5,060 bases of DNA from Leptolyngbyaceae cyanobacterium SM1_3_5 (lineage in GTDB: Bacteria; Cyanobacteriota; Cyanobacteriia; Elainellales; Elainellaceae): assembly GCA_012031475.1 (NCBI GenBank), contig JAAUTJ010000421.1, positions 1 through 5,060 of the forward strand, in the 5' to 3' direction. The notes below the pieces were generated by a model that worked only from the letters and a program-made list of their open reading frames with translations, was not told where the DNA came from and ran no database searches. A program made the position numbers and the translations under genes. Each line of letters opens with the position of its first letter. The stretch's first letter is position 1. Positions 1-5,060 of the stretch are shown in pieces.

Positions 1-1
1 C

Positions 2-364
2 GCCCGCCTCGATTTTGCCGATCTCACGCAGGCGAATTTACACGCAGCCGCACTCGTCGATGCTGACTTGGCGCAGGTCAATTGCGCTCAGGCGAATCTC
101 TCCGCAATTCATGCGATCGGCGCATATCTGGCGGGCGCAAATTTGAGCGGGGCGGATTTATCCGAAGCCGATTTGCGCTGGGCAAACTTGAGCAAGGCCG
201 ATTTGACCGAGGCGCGGCTGGATCGATCGCTGCTGCGCGGCACGAATTTGACGCGATCGAATTTGCAGAACGTGGATTTGCGATCGAGCTTCCTTCTGGG
301 TGCAAATCTGCGCCACGCCCATGTAGAAGGCGCACTGCTTCCACCTTCAGATGCAGACGGTTAA
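2..364 (+). CDS. Pentapeptide-repeat protein, C-terminal part (5' end outside window)
   Basis: The frame is open from the first bases of the window, so only the last 120 residues are seen and the true start lies upstream. Nearly the whole visible stretch is a run of about 22 five-residue units of the A(D/N)Lxx type, such as ADLTQ, ANLHA, ADLAQ, ANLSG, ADLSE, ADLRW and ANLSK. It degenerates toward the end (SLLRG, TNLTR, SFLLG, AHVEG) and closes with a short non-repeat tail, LLPPSDADG. Such repeats fold as a right-handed quadrilateral beta-helix. The family is very abundant in cyanobacteria, and most members have no known biochemical role. One unit (IHAIG) is off-pattern, and another has Cys at the central Leu position (VNCAQ). 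No catalytic domain is visible in this part; an N-terminal kinase, membrane or other domain could exist upstream. A TTG at 68 could be called as a start, but the repeats continue in frame before it, so it is internal. Family call is secure; function is unknown. Confidence 0.93.
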   Translation, partial: ARLDFADLTQANLHAAALVDADLAQVNCAQANLSAIHAIGAYLAGANLSGADLSEADLRWANLSKADLTEARLDRSLLRGTNLTRSNLQNVDLRSSFLLGANLRHAHVEGALLPPSDADG

Positions 365-376
365 AGCGGCTCCCTC

Positions 377-382
377 TAAAAT
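377..382 (+). promoter_or_regulatory. Possible -10 element before the membrane protein/ABC pair
   Basis: TAAAAT lies 25 bases before the ATG at 408 and just after the pentapeptide-repeat stop codon. It matches the usual sigma70-type -10 at five of six positions, and would give a leader of roughly 20 bases. No convincing -35 is present about 17 bases upstream, so this is a weak candidate. The pair could instead be read through from the upstream gene, only 43 bases away. Confidence 0.25.
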
Positions 383-407
383 GTGAAGGTTGCCGCATCC
401 TTTCGCC

Positions 408-983
408 ATGACTGACCCGAATTCCTCGATCGCCGCTGACCCGATCGATCGCATCTTCCGCCTCTCTCCCCTGATTCGCTTCACCTTACTGCTGCTCTAC
501 TTCGCCTTGATGCTGCCGCTGCCGTTTCTGGCAACGGCCACGCAAGCGCCAATTCCGCCGAATTTGCTGGCGATCGGGATTGTGCTGGGCGCGATCGCGC
601 TCTACGCCGCGCTGACCGAGCGCGTTATCGTAGATGAACACCAAATTCAAGTCACCTATCCCGCTTGGGTTCCCCCAATTTTTCGCAAAGGCTGGTCGCT
701 GCCTTGGGCAGAAGTGCAGGCATTGAAGCCGCGATCGACCGGACAGGGCGGGCTGGTTTATTATTTGCTGAGTCGATCGGGGGAAGGCTATTTGCTGCCG
801 ATGCGCGTGGCCGGATTTGCCCAGCTTGTGCGGATTGTGCAAGCGCGGACGGGCATCGACACGCAGGACGTGATGATGCTGGCGCAACCCTGGATGTACC
901 TAATTTTGCTGACCTTTTCGCTGTTTCTGCTGGCGATCGACGGATGGACAATTTGGACAGCCCTACACGGAATTCCCGCCTGA
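408..983 (+). CDS. Small membrane protein with three predicted helices and a cytoplasmic PH-like middle segment, function unknown
   Basis: From the ATG at 408 this is a 191-residue protein. A TTG at 390 would add six residues, but the ATG gives the natural MTDPNSS start; no good Shine-Dalgarno site precedes either. Hydrophobic segments lie near residues 22-44 and 52-70, forming an N-terminal hairpin, and 161-183 near the C-terminus. Between them is a soluble region (about 71-158) that alternates short strand-like stretches (VIVDEHQIQVTY, GLVYYLLSRSGEGYLLP) and ends in an amphipathic helix (FAQLVRIVQARTG). That arrangement recalls bacterial PH-like membrane proteins of the YdbS/DUF304 kind, but this is an impression of shape and no specific motif proves it. 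The gene's last 40 bases overlap the start of the ABC ATPase gene, which suggests joint expression and perhaps a shared task. It lacks the five or six helices of a usual ABC permease. Being a real gene is likely; its role is unknown. Confidence 0.8.
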   Translation: MTDPNSSIAADPIDRIFRLSPLIRFTLLLLYFALMLPLPFLATATQAPIPPNLLAIGIVLGAIALYAALTERVIVDEHQIQVTYPAWVPPIFRKGWSLPWAEVQALKPRSTGQGGLVYYLLSRSGEGYLLPMRVAGFAQLVRIVQARTGIDTQDVMMLAQPWMYLILLTFSLFLLAIDGWTIWTALHGIPA

Positions 984-1717
984 ACCAATGGCAGCTTGAG
1001 CAGGTCGGCCTCCGCCCGCCGATCGGCTCGCAACTGCTGCTGCAAAGCGTTTCTGCCGAACTGATGGGGGGCGATCGCTGTGCCCTGATCGGTGCAACGG
1101 GAGCCGGAAAAACGCTGCTTCTACGCCTGCTCAATCGCCTGACTGATCCCAGCGAGGGCAGCATTCTCTTTCAGGGACGCGACCTGCAACAAATTCCGAT
1201 CGCCCAACTCCGCCAGGTTGTCACGCTCGTTCTACCCGAACCGCGACTCTTGGGCATGACCGTCCGCGACGCGATCGCCTACCCGCTCACCTTCCGCAAC
1301 CTCAGCCCAACGGTGATTCAGCAGCGTGTGGCGGACTGGATCGATCGCCTGCAAATCCCGTCCGACTGGCTGAGCAAAACCGAAGTGCAACTTACCCTTA
1401 GCCAGCGTCAGTGGGTTTCGATCGCTCGCGCCTGCGCCTGCGAACCCGCCGTTTTGCTGCTTGATGAACCGTTTACCGCGCTGGATGGCGATCGCCGTCT
1501 GCAACTTCTCAATCTTCTGCAAGATCCCGCTTTGCGGCAAACCACAATCGTAATCGCCACGCATCAAGTTAAACTCGTGCGATCGTGGGCGCAGCGCGTT
1601 TGGTGTCTGCATCAGGGCAAGCTGCTGTGGCAGGAATCGAGCGATCGCCTCGACTGGGAATTTGTCCAGGATTCGATCGCGCAGGCCGAGGCAGACGTGG
1701 CAACCGAGTGGGATTAA
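944..1717 (+). CDS. ABC-type ATPase subunit with atypical Q-loop and signature motif
   Basis: The 257-residue product is a single ABC nucleotide-binding domain, which would sit on the cytoplasmic face of a membrane partner. Visible motifs: Walker A GATGAGKT (50-57, K56), Walker B AVLLLDE (169-175, D174 and E175), D-loop TALD (178-181) and the switch His in IVIATH (H207). Two motifs are off consensus. The Q-loop Gln is replaced by Pro (LVLPEPRLLG, P98), and the LSGGQ signature reads LTLSQ (150-154), although the following RQWVSIARA keeps the family pattern. The overall layout (EPRLLGMTV, then YPLTFRN, then a short helical region) resembles small exporters' ATPases such as FetA/YbbL; this is inference. 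The ATG at 944 overlaps the upstream gene by 40 bases and has no clear Shine-Dalgarno site, which fits translational coupling. The frame is open back to 665, but that part overlaps the membrane gene and shows no domain. No classical permease is adjacent; transported substrate unknown. Confidence 0.88.
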   Translation: MDNLDSPTRNSRLNQWQLEQVGLRPPIGSQLLLQSVSAELMGGDRCALIGATGAGKTLLLRLLNRLTDPSEGSILFQGRDLQQIPIAQLRQVVTLVLPEPRLLGMTVRDAIAYPLTFRNLSPTVIQQRVADWIDRLQIPSDWLSKTEVQLTLSQRQWVSIARACACEPAVLLLDEPFTALDGDRRLQLLNLLQDPALRQTTIVIATHQVKLVRSWAQRVWCLHQGKLLWQESSDRLDWEFVQDSIAQAEADVATEWD

Positions 1718-1756
1718 CGTCCGTTCGATGACCGATCGTGCCTACCAACCCTCCTC

Positions 1757-1790
1757 AAAGTCCCCCAATCGTGGCGGATTTGGGGGCTTT
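1757..1790. terminator. G/C-rich hairpin between convergent genes, probable two-way terminator
   Basis: The arms AAAG-T-CCCCCAA (1757-1768) and TTGGGGG-CTTT (1780-1790) pair over seven perfect base pairs, then four more after a single bulged T, around an 11-base loop. The hairpin lies 40 bases past the ABC gene stop and about 155 bases past the AAA+ gene stop on the other strand. Its downstream T run is short on both strands (CTTT on +, ACTTT on -), so termination strength is uncertain. The CCCCCAA/TTGGGGG form also resembles a palindrome widely scattered between cyanobacterial genes, so it may be a repeat-derived element. The rest of the 1718-1944 gap shows no gene. Confidence 0.55.
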
Positions 1791-1944
1791 CCAAACGGGC
1801 AAGAAGCGATCAGAAGCTTCAAAGCACACCCTTTTCATCGAGTGAACGCAGCGATCGAACTTCTGAATATTCTTCCAGCAAAAACCAAACAGCCCTGCCA
1901 ACATTGGGGGCATTCGGAAGTGAGAGCGGATTCGGGCAAAAGGT

Positions 1945-3594
1945 TTACGAAACTTCAAATTTTCGGCTCCAGTTTTCCCCATTTGCCTGTCCCGTCAATT
2001 GCATTTGCGGAACCGACAGTTTCAGCCGCTTCAACGTTTTACAAACCAAATTCGACATCGCATCAAAATCCGCCAAAGCCGCGCCTTCAAAAGCAATTTG
2101 GAGGCGATCGCCGTTCGTACTCACTTCGGCCATTGTCCCATTCGGCAAGGCTTCATTCAGCAGCGTGGCAAATCGCGCCGCATCTGAGGGCACAGGCGGC
2201 GAAATCTGAGCGGCGATACCGTACCGGGAGCGCTCCGCGATCGGTGCAGAACTCAAGCTTTCAATTGCAGGCAAATCTTCGGGCAGCAGCGTCACAAGCT
2301 GTTCATCGGTCAACGTCGCAGCACTGGCTAACCGATTCGCCTGCTGTTCGATCGCCTTTTCAAACAGATTGCGAACCAAGCGACCATTGCCAAAGGTGCG
2401 ATCGCGATTGGCGTAAAGTTGCTCAAACATTTGCTTCAGTTTCACCTGCGTTTCTTCAGTCGGATTAAAATTACTTTTGCTGCACATTTTGGTGAAGATT
2501 GCCAGCAAATCTTCCGGTGGATAATCCGCAAAATAAAAATAGCGATTGAAGCGCGATTTCAGTCCGGGATTGGTTTCGATAAAGTCGTTCATTTCATCGG
2601 TGTATCCCGCCACAATCACCACCAATCGATCGCGAAAATCTTCCATTCGCTTTAAAAGAGTGTCGATCGCTTCTCGACCAAAATCATTTCCCGCTCCGGC
2701 TGGCGACAGCGCATAAGCTTCATCGATAAACAACACGCCATCCAGCGCAGAATTCACCATATCATCGGTTTGCTTGGCCGTTTGCCCGACATATCCGGCG
2801 ACGAGTCCGGCGCGATCGGTTTCCACCAAATGCCCTTTTTTCAAAATTCCCAAGGCTTTGAATAAGCGTCCGGTCAAGCGAGCGATCGTGGTTTTTCCGG
2901 TTCCCGGTGGCCCTCCAAAAACCATGTGCAGCGAAACCGATGTTTGCGCCAAACCGCGCTCTTTTCGCACCTGCTGAACCTTCAAAAAATTGGTCAGCGT
3001 CCGCACCGATTCCTTGATATTTTGCATTCCCACCAAGTCATCCAGCTCGGCCATCACCTGCTCAAGCGTTTCGGTTGGCATCGGTTGCAGTTCCGCCGGA
3101 ATCGGTCGGTAGCTGTGCAAAAGCTGCCAGATGTGATTCAGCGCGATCGTTTCATCCGCTGTCACTTCGCCATCGGCTCGAATAATCATCTGCGCGAAAC
3201 GATGAATCGCATTCACGATCGGCTCTTGCAAGCTGCTTCCCTGCACCTGATCCTGCTGATGCAGTAGTGACGGTAGCAAGAGGCGATCGTCCTCTTCCTT
3301 CGTCAAATCCAGCAGAATTTGCAGAATTTCCTTTTCCGCGCTGGCACGACTGGCGCGATCGTCCCACTTTAGTGCCGCCGTCAGCTTGCTCTTGTCCGGC
3401 TTAATCAGGCCATACAGCACCAAATACGCCAGCAATTCCAGCGAACTAATCACGCCATGACTGCGCCCACAAATCTGCACAATTCGAGCCAAATCGCGCA
3501 AAACCACCTCGCGATAGTTGTCTCCTAAATTCAGGGCAGGCTCGATCGCCTTATACAGTAGATTCGCTTCTCGCTTAATATCGTCGCTTTGCAC
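1945..3594 (-). CDS. AAA+ ATPase of the CbbX/CfxQ type with N-terminal TerB-like region and cyanobacterial C-terminal domain
   Basis: The 549-residue protein shows three regions. Residues about 1-165 are helical and contain a TerB-like stretch with acidic motif ADGEVTADE (140-148), which in TerB proteins binds divalent metal. Residues about 180-440 are an AAA+ module close to CbbX/SpoVK: Walker A GGPPGTGKTT (227-236, K234), pore-like GYVGQTA (267-273), Walker B GVLFIDEA (286-293, D291 and E292), sensor 1 VIVAGYTDEMN (326-336), arginine finger in GLKSRF (R348) and sensor 2 in GNGRLVRN (R408). Residues about 472-549 look like a small domain found at the ends of many cyanobacterial proteins, ending GENWSRKFEVS. 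CbbX proper remodels inhibited Rubisco and is about 300 residues, without the flanking domains, so this is a relative and its substrate is unknown. The GTG at 3594 is chosen because an in-frame TGA lies four codons upstream and the next Met candidates fall deep in the protein; an AG-rich stretch (GAGAAAAG) just before it is a modest ribosome site. It is transcribed alone, convergent with the ABC gene. Confidence 0.92.
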   Translation of the reverse strand: MQSDDIKREANLLYKAIEPALNLGDNYREVVLRDLARIVQICGRSHGVISSLELLAYLVLYGLIKPDKSKLTAALKWDDRASRASAEKEILQILLDLTKEEDDRLLLPSLLHQQDQVQGSSLQEPIVNAIHRFAQMIIRADGEVTADETIALNHIWQLLHSYRPIPAELQPMPTETLEQVMAELDDLVGMQNIKESVRTLTNFLKVQQVRKERGLAQTSVSLHMVFGGPPGTGKTTIARLTGRLFKALGILKKGHLVETDRAGLVAGYVGQTAKQTDDMVNSALDGVLFIDEAYALSPAGAGNDFGREAIDTLLKRMEDFRDRLVVIVAGYTDEMNDFIETNPGLKSRFNRYFYFADYPPEDLLAIFTKMCSKSNFNPTEETQVKLKQMFEQLYANRDRTFGNGRLVRNLFEKAIEQQANRLASAATLTDEQLVTLLPEDLPAIESLSSAPIAERSRYGIAAQISPPVPSDAARFATLLNEALPNGTMAEVSTNGDRLQIAFEGAALADFDAMSNLVCKTLKRLKLSVPQMQLTGQANGENWSRKFEVS

Positions 3595-3662
3595 AGGCTT
3601 TTCTCAAATGGCATCTTGCCAAATGTTAAACCTCCAGAGTTATTCGTGGTGCGAAAACAGTC

Positions 3663-3791
3663 TTAATACTCGCGTTGCTCCTTGCGATTGCGTTTGGGCG
3701 GAATCATCGCGGTCTTGCCTTGCGCTTCAAGGCGCTGAATCACTCGTTCATCCGCATCATAGGCTTTGTCGTCCAGCACCGTATCTGCAAC
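3663..3791 (-). pseudogene. IS5-family transposase relic (internal fragment)
   Basis: Read on the minus strand from 3791 to the TAA at 3663, the frame gives 42 residues. They contain DKAYDADERVIQRLEAQG followed, three residues on, by MIPPKRNRKEQREY. This is the segment of IS5-family (DDE) transposases around the second catalytic Asp (ADKAYD/ADKGYD) and the conserved IPP-(K/R)-xNRK-xxREY(D) block. The match is from memory of the family. An in-frame TGA lies directly before the fragment, so it has no proper start. The frame stops right after REY, so the downstream catalytic Glu region (xxLIENFF in intact copies) is gone. On the same strand just upstream, in another frame, GMIDSQAV (3816-3793) could be a remnant of the first-Asp block (IDSQSV), joined by deletion. 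Terminal inverted repeats were not recognised. The piece cannot be an active transposase. Confidence 0.8.
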
Positions 3792-3858
3792 TCACCGCTT
3801 GGCTGTCAATCATCCCTAAACCACCAAAATCTGTTCGATCGCCCCCTCCGCCCCACGC

Positions 3859-3864
3859 TAAAAT
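3859..3864 (+). promoter_or_regulatory. Possible -10 element for trmB
   Basis: TAAAAT lies 32 bases before the trmB GTG and would place the transcript start near 3871, giving a leader of about 26 bases that includes the ribosome site. There is no good TTGACA-like -35 at the right distance. The same hexamer appears before the membrane protein gene at 377. Weak candidate. Confidence 0.3.
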
Positions 3865-3883
3865 CAAAATCGCGTTCACCTCC

Positions 3884-3888
3884 AGGAG
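3884..3888 (+). promoter_or_regulatory. trmB Shine-Dalgarno site
   Basis: AGGAG sits eight bases before the GTG at 3897, which is near-ideal spacing. It decides the start: the frame is open back to 3675, but that stretch is antisense to the transposase relic and has no TrmB-like sequence, whereas MSQVRVRQHVNPLS is a typical cyanobacterial TrmB N-terminus. Confidence 0.75.
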
Positions 3889-3896
3889 CAATTCTT

Positions 3897-4520
3897 GTGT
3901 CACAGGTGCGTGTGCGTCAGCACGTCAACCCCCTCAGCCTTAAATACCAACGCCCTATCGCCCTGCCCAACTGGAGCGAACTTTTTGCCAACCCCGCCCA
4001 ACCGCTGCACCTCGACATCGGCTGCGCTCGCGGCCAATTTCTGCTGCAAATGGCCGTTCAGCAACCCGATCGCAACTTTCTCGGACTGGAAATTCGCGAA
4101 CCGCTCGTGATTCAGGCCAACCGCGATCGCGCCGAGCAAAACCTGACGAATCTACATTTCTTGTTCTGCAACGTGTCGAATGCGATCGCCCCGCTGCTGG
4201 AAAGCTACCCCGGTCAGCTTGCTCAAGTGTCGATTCAGTTTCCCGACCCCTGGTTCAAAAAACGCCACCAAAAGCGGCGCGTCGTTCAGCCCCAACTGGT
4301 CAATCAGCTTGCCCAATTCCTCACCCGCGACGGCTGGATTTTCCTGCAATCCGACATCGAAGAAGTGGCGATCGAAATGCGCGATCGCTTTGCCGAACAT
4401 TCTGCCTTCACCGATTCCGGCTGGCTCGAATCCAATCCGCTCCCTGTCGCCACCGAGCGCGAACAGATGGTTTTGGAGCAGGGCGATCGGGTGTATCGGG
4501 TGATGTTTCAGCGGGCGTGA
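3897..4520 (+). CDS. trmB: tRNA (guanine-N7)-methyltransferase TrmB
   Basis: TrmB transfers a methyl group from S-adenosylmethionine to N7 of guanine 46 in the variable loop of tRNAs; it is a soluble cytoplasmic enzyme. The 207-residue length fits the family. Visible motifs: the SAM-binding loop LHLDIGCARGQFL (37-49), acidic FLGLEIRE (61-68) after the second strand, the hallmark FPDPWFKKRHQKRR (115-128), LQSDIEEVAIEM (150-161), and C-terminal TEREQ (186-190) followed by GDRVYRVMF. In most family members the SAM loop reads DIGxGxG; here DIGCARG replaces one glycine by Ala, a form I recall in cyanobacterial TrmB. The start is a GTG with AGGAG eight bases upstream. It stands as a single gene, divergent from the AAA+ gene and convergent with the glycosyltransferase-like gene. 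No frameshift or missing motif is seen. Confidence 0.96.
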   Translation: MSQVRVRQHVNPLSLKYQRPIALPNWSELFANPAQPLHLDIGCARGQFLLQMAVQQPDRNFLGLEIREPLVIQANRDRAEQNLTNLHFLFCNVSNAIAPLLESYPGQLAQVSIQFPDPWFKKRHQKRRVVQPQLVNQLAQFLTRDGWIFLQSDIEEVAIEMRDRFAEHSAFTDSGWLESNPLPVATEREQMVLEQGDRVYRVMFQRA

Positions 4521-4524
4521 GGGC

Positions 4525-4548
4525 AGAGACGCGAGATCTCGCGTCTCT
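4525..4548. repeat. Perfect 24-base palindrome between convergent genes, repeat and possible terminator
   Basis: AGAGACGCGAGA is followed at once by its exact reverse complement TCTCGCGTCTCT, with no spacer, centred on AGATCT. It begins five bases after the trmB stop and ends 16 bases before the stop of the opposing gene. Palindromes built on GAGACGCGA/TCGCGTCTC are a common dispersed repeat in cyanobacterial intergenic DNA, so this is probably one copy. As RNA it would fold into a stable hairpin on either strand, but no T run follows on either side, so intrinsic termination is uncertain. Confidence 0.8.
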
Positions 4549-4564
4549 ACGGGGATGGTCCTGC

Positions 4565-5060
4565 TCAGATCCACGATCGCAGCCAGCGCCGCGACATCAC
4601 CGCTTCCGGCGTCATCGGCAAGCCCAAAAACATGGGGAGCCAATAGACAAAGGCAATCAGGATCAGAAAAACGGCAGTGAGGCCAACGATGCGCTGCCAA
4701 TCTCGTGGACTGCTGAGCCAGCGATCGATCACCAGTGCCAGCGCCATGAACGCGAACAGCACCGAGGGCATGTAGTGGTAGATGAACACGCAGCGCGTCA
4801 CGCTCACCCAGGGCAGCAGATTCGCCGTCCAGTTGACGATGATGTAAAGCGCTGTCCAGGTGTAGCCATCATCCAGGCTGACCGGACGCTGCCGCAGCCA
4901 GACGCTTGCACGAGCGGTCAGAAGGGCACCGAGGAGGGCGATCGCCGCCACAGTAAACCACCACAACACGGGATTGCCCATCGCGTGAACGTCATAGATT
5001 GCTCGTTCGGCGGCAACGGGCAGCGGCGGACCAACGATCGGCGGCGGTTCATCAACCATG
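4565..5060 (-). CDS. PMT-type (dolichyl-phosphate-mannose-protein mannosyltransferase-like) membrane glycosyltransferase, C-terminal part
   Basis: The frame is open to the right edge of the window; the last 164 residues are seen and the ATG at 5059 is most likely internal, since the family usually runs to about 500 residues. The visible part holds four hydrophobic segments (about 31-55, 65-87, 93-115 and 124-149), matching the four-helix C-terminal module of PMT-family enzymes. Supporting patterns are YDVHAMGNPVLWW (22-34), NWTANLLPWVSVTR (76-89) and FIYHYMPSVLFAFMALAL (92-109), close to the family's N-x-LPW and F-x-YHY-P motifs. Bacterial PMT proteins move a sugar from a polyprenyl-phosphate carrier to Ser/Thr of exported proteins or to other acceptors; the acceptor here is unknown. 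The catalytic acidic residues of the first extracytoplasmic loop lie outside the window. The protein ends with basic residues, MSRRWLRSWI, before a TGA at 4567-4565. Confidence 0.86.
   Translation of the reverse strand, partial: MVDEPPPIVGPPLPVAAERAIYDVHAMGNPVLWWFTVAAIALLGALLTARASVWLRQRPVSLDDGYTWTALYIIVNWTANLLPWVSVTRCVFIYHYMPSVLFAFMALALVIDRWLSSPRDWQRIVGLTAVFLILIAFVYWLPMFLGLPMTPEAVMSRRWLRSWI

Larger units (their letters stand above)
3595..3896. other. Divergent intergenic region between the AAA+ gene and trmB
   Basis: This 302-base stretch separates two genes read away from each other, so it must hold both promoters. Its middle is occupied by the transposase relic annotated separately. Next to the AAA+ start is an imperfect dyad TGGCA-TCT-TGCCA (3609-3621) of unknown meaning. 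On the minus strand a GGAGG at about 3632-3636 is too far from the GTG start to serve it. The trmB side holds a -10 candidate and the trmB ribosome site. I see no tRNA or small RNA. Confidence 0.6.
591..4945. repeat. Dispersed HIP1 octamers (GCGATCGC)
   Basis: Exact GCGATCGC copies start at 591, 1071, 1271, 1488, 1641, 2104, 2398, 4123, 4182, 4381 and 4938. All lie inside genes. Copies fall in several reading frames relative to codons, so codon choice alone does not explain them. None was found from 2406 to 4122, which covers most of the AAA+ gene and the relic region. High HIP1 density is a cyanobacterial hallmark; its role is unsettled. Confidence 0.85.

Noticed and set aside
2..364. Tandem DNA repeat array or CRISPR-like structure at the left edge
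   Set aside because: The 15-base periodicity comes from pentapeptide codons with variable third bases; there are no identical repeats or spacers.
665..943. N-terminal extension of the ABC ATPase frame
   Set aside because: It lies almost wholly inside the membrane protein gene in another frame, is rich in Ala/Arg/Gly, and shows no domain. The ATG at 944 gives the normal length for a single ABC domain.
652..1164. Minus-strand open frame of 170 codons
   Set aside because: It is antisense to the membrane protein and ABC genes, with the Ser/Arg/Pro-rich composition typical of a shadow frame.
1662..2468. Long + strand open frame of 268 codons
   Set aside because: It runs antisense over the 3' end of the well-supported AAA+ gene and across the terminator region, is rich in Ser, Arg and Pro, and shows no recognisable motif.
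1945..3594. Rubisco activase cbbX
   Set aside because: The AAA+ core is CbbX-like, but the protein is much longer, has extra domains at both ends, and has no Rubisco gene beside it, so the symbol is not justified.
3603..3636. Alternative upstream start for the AAA+ gene using the GGAGG at 3632-3636
   Set aside because: An in-frame TGA at 3606-3604 blocks any start upstream of the GTG, and the ATG at about 3615 is in another frame.
3675..3896. N-terminal extension of the trmB frame
   Set aside because: It is antisense to the transposase relic in the same codon register and lacks TrmB features. The GTG at 3897 has a well-placed AGGAG.
4152..4700. Minus-strand open frame of 182 codons
   Set aside because: It overlaps trmB antisense and the opposing membrane gene in a different frame, and spans the palindrome; no family features.

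Overview
The window reads as cyanobacterial chromosome. It is moderately GC-rich and holds at least eleven exact copies of the octamer GCGATCGC (HIP1), besides many one-base variants. It also carries a pentapeptide-repeat protein, a CbbX-like AAA+ protein with an N-terminal TerB-like segment, and two short palindromes of types common between cyanobacterial genes. A filamentous or Leptolyngbya-like lineage is a guess from protein flavour; the sequence does not settle it.

Layout, left to right. The + strand opens with the 3' end of a pentapeptide-repeat gene (2-364). It is followed by a small three-helix membrane protein (408-983) and an ABC-type ATPase (944-1717) that overlaps it by 40 bases. 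A 227-base gap (1718-1944) with a G/C-rich hairpin separates these from a convergent minus-strand gene for a 549-residue AAA+ ATPase (1945-3594). Upstream of that gene is a 302-base gap (3595-3896) holding a decayed fragment of an IS5-type transposase on the minus strand. Then comes trmB on the + strand (3897-4520), the tRNA m7G46 methyltransferase, with a clear Shine-Dalgarno site and a GTG start. A perfect 24-base palindrome (4525-4548) lies between trmB and the convergent 3' end of a membrane protein that resembles PMT-type protein/lipid mannosyltransferases (4565 to beyond the window).

How the genes relate. The membrane protein and the ABC ATPase are probably translationally coupled and may work together, but no classical permease is visible and the ATPase departs from consensus at its Q-loop and signature motif. 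The AAA+ gene stands alone. trmB is housekeeping. I see no defence island, CRISPR array, tRNA or rRNA. The least ordinary items are the atypical ABC ATPase with its membrane partner, the three-part AAA+ protein, and the transposase relic in the AAA+/trmB intergenic region.
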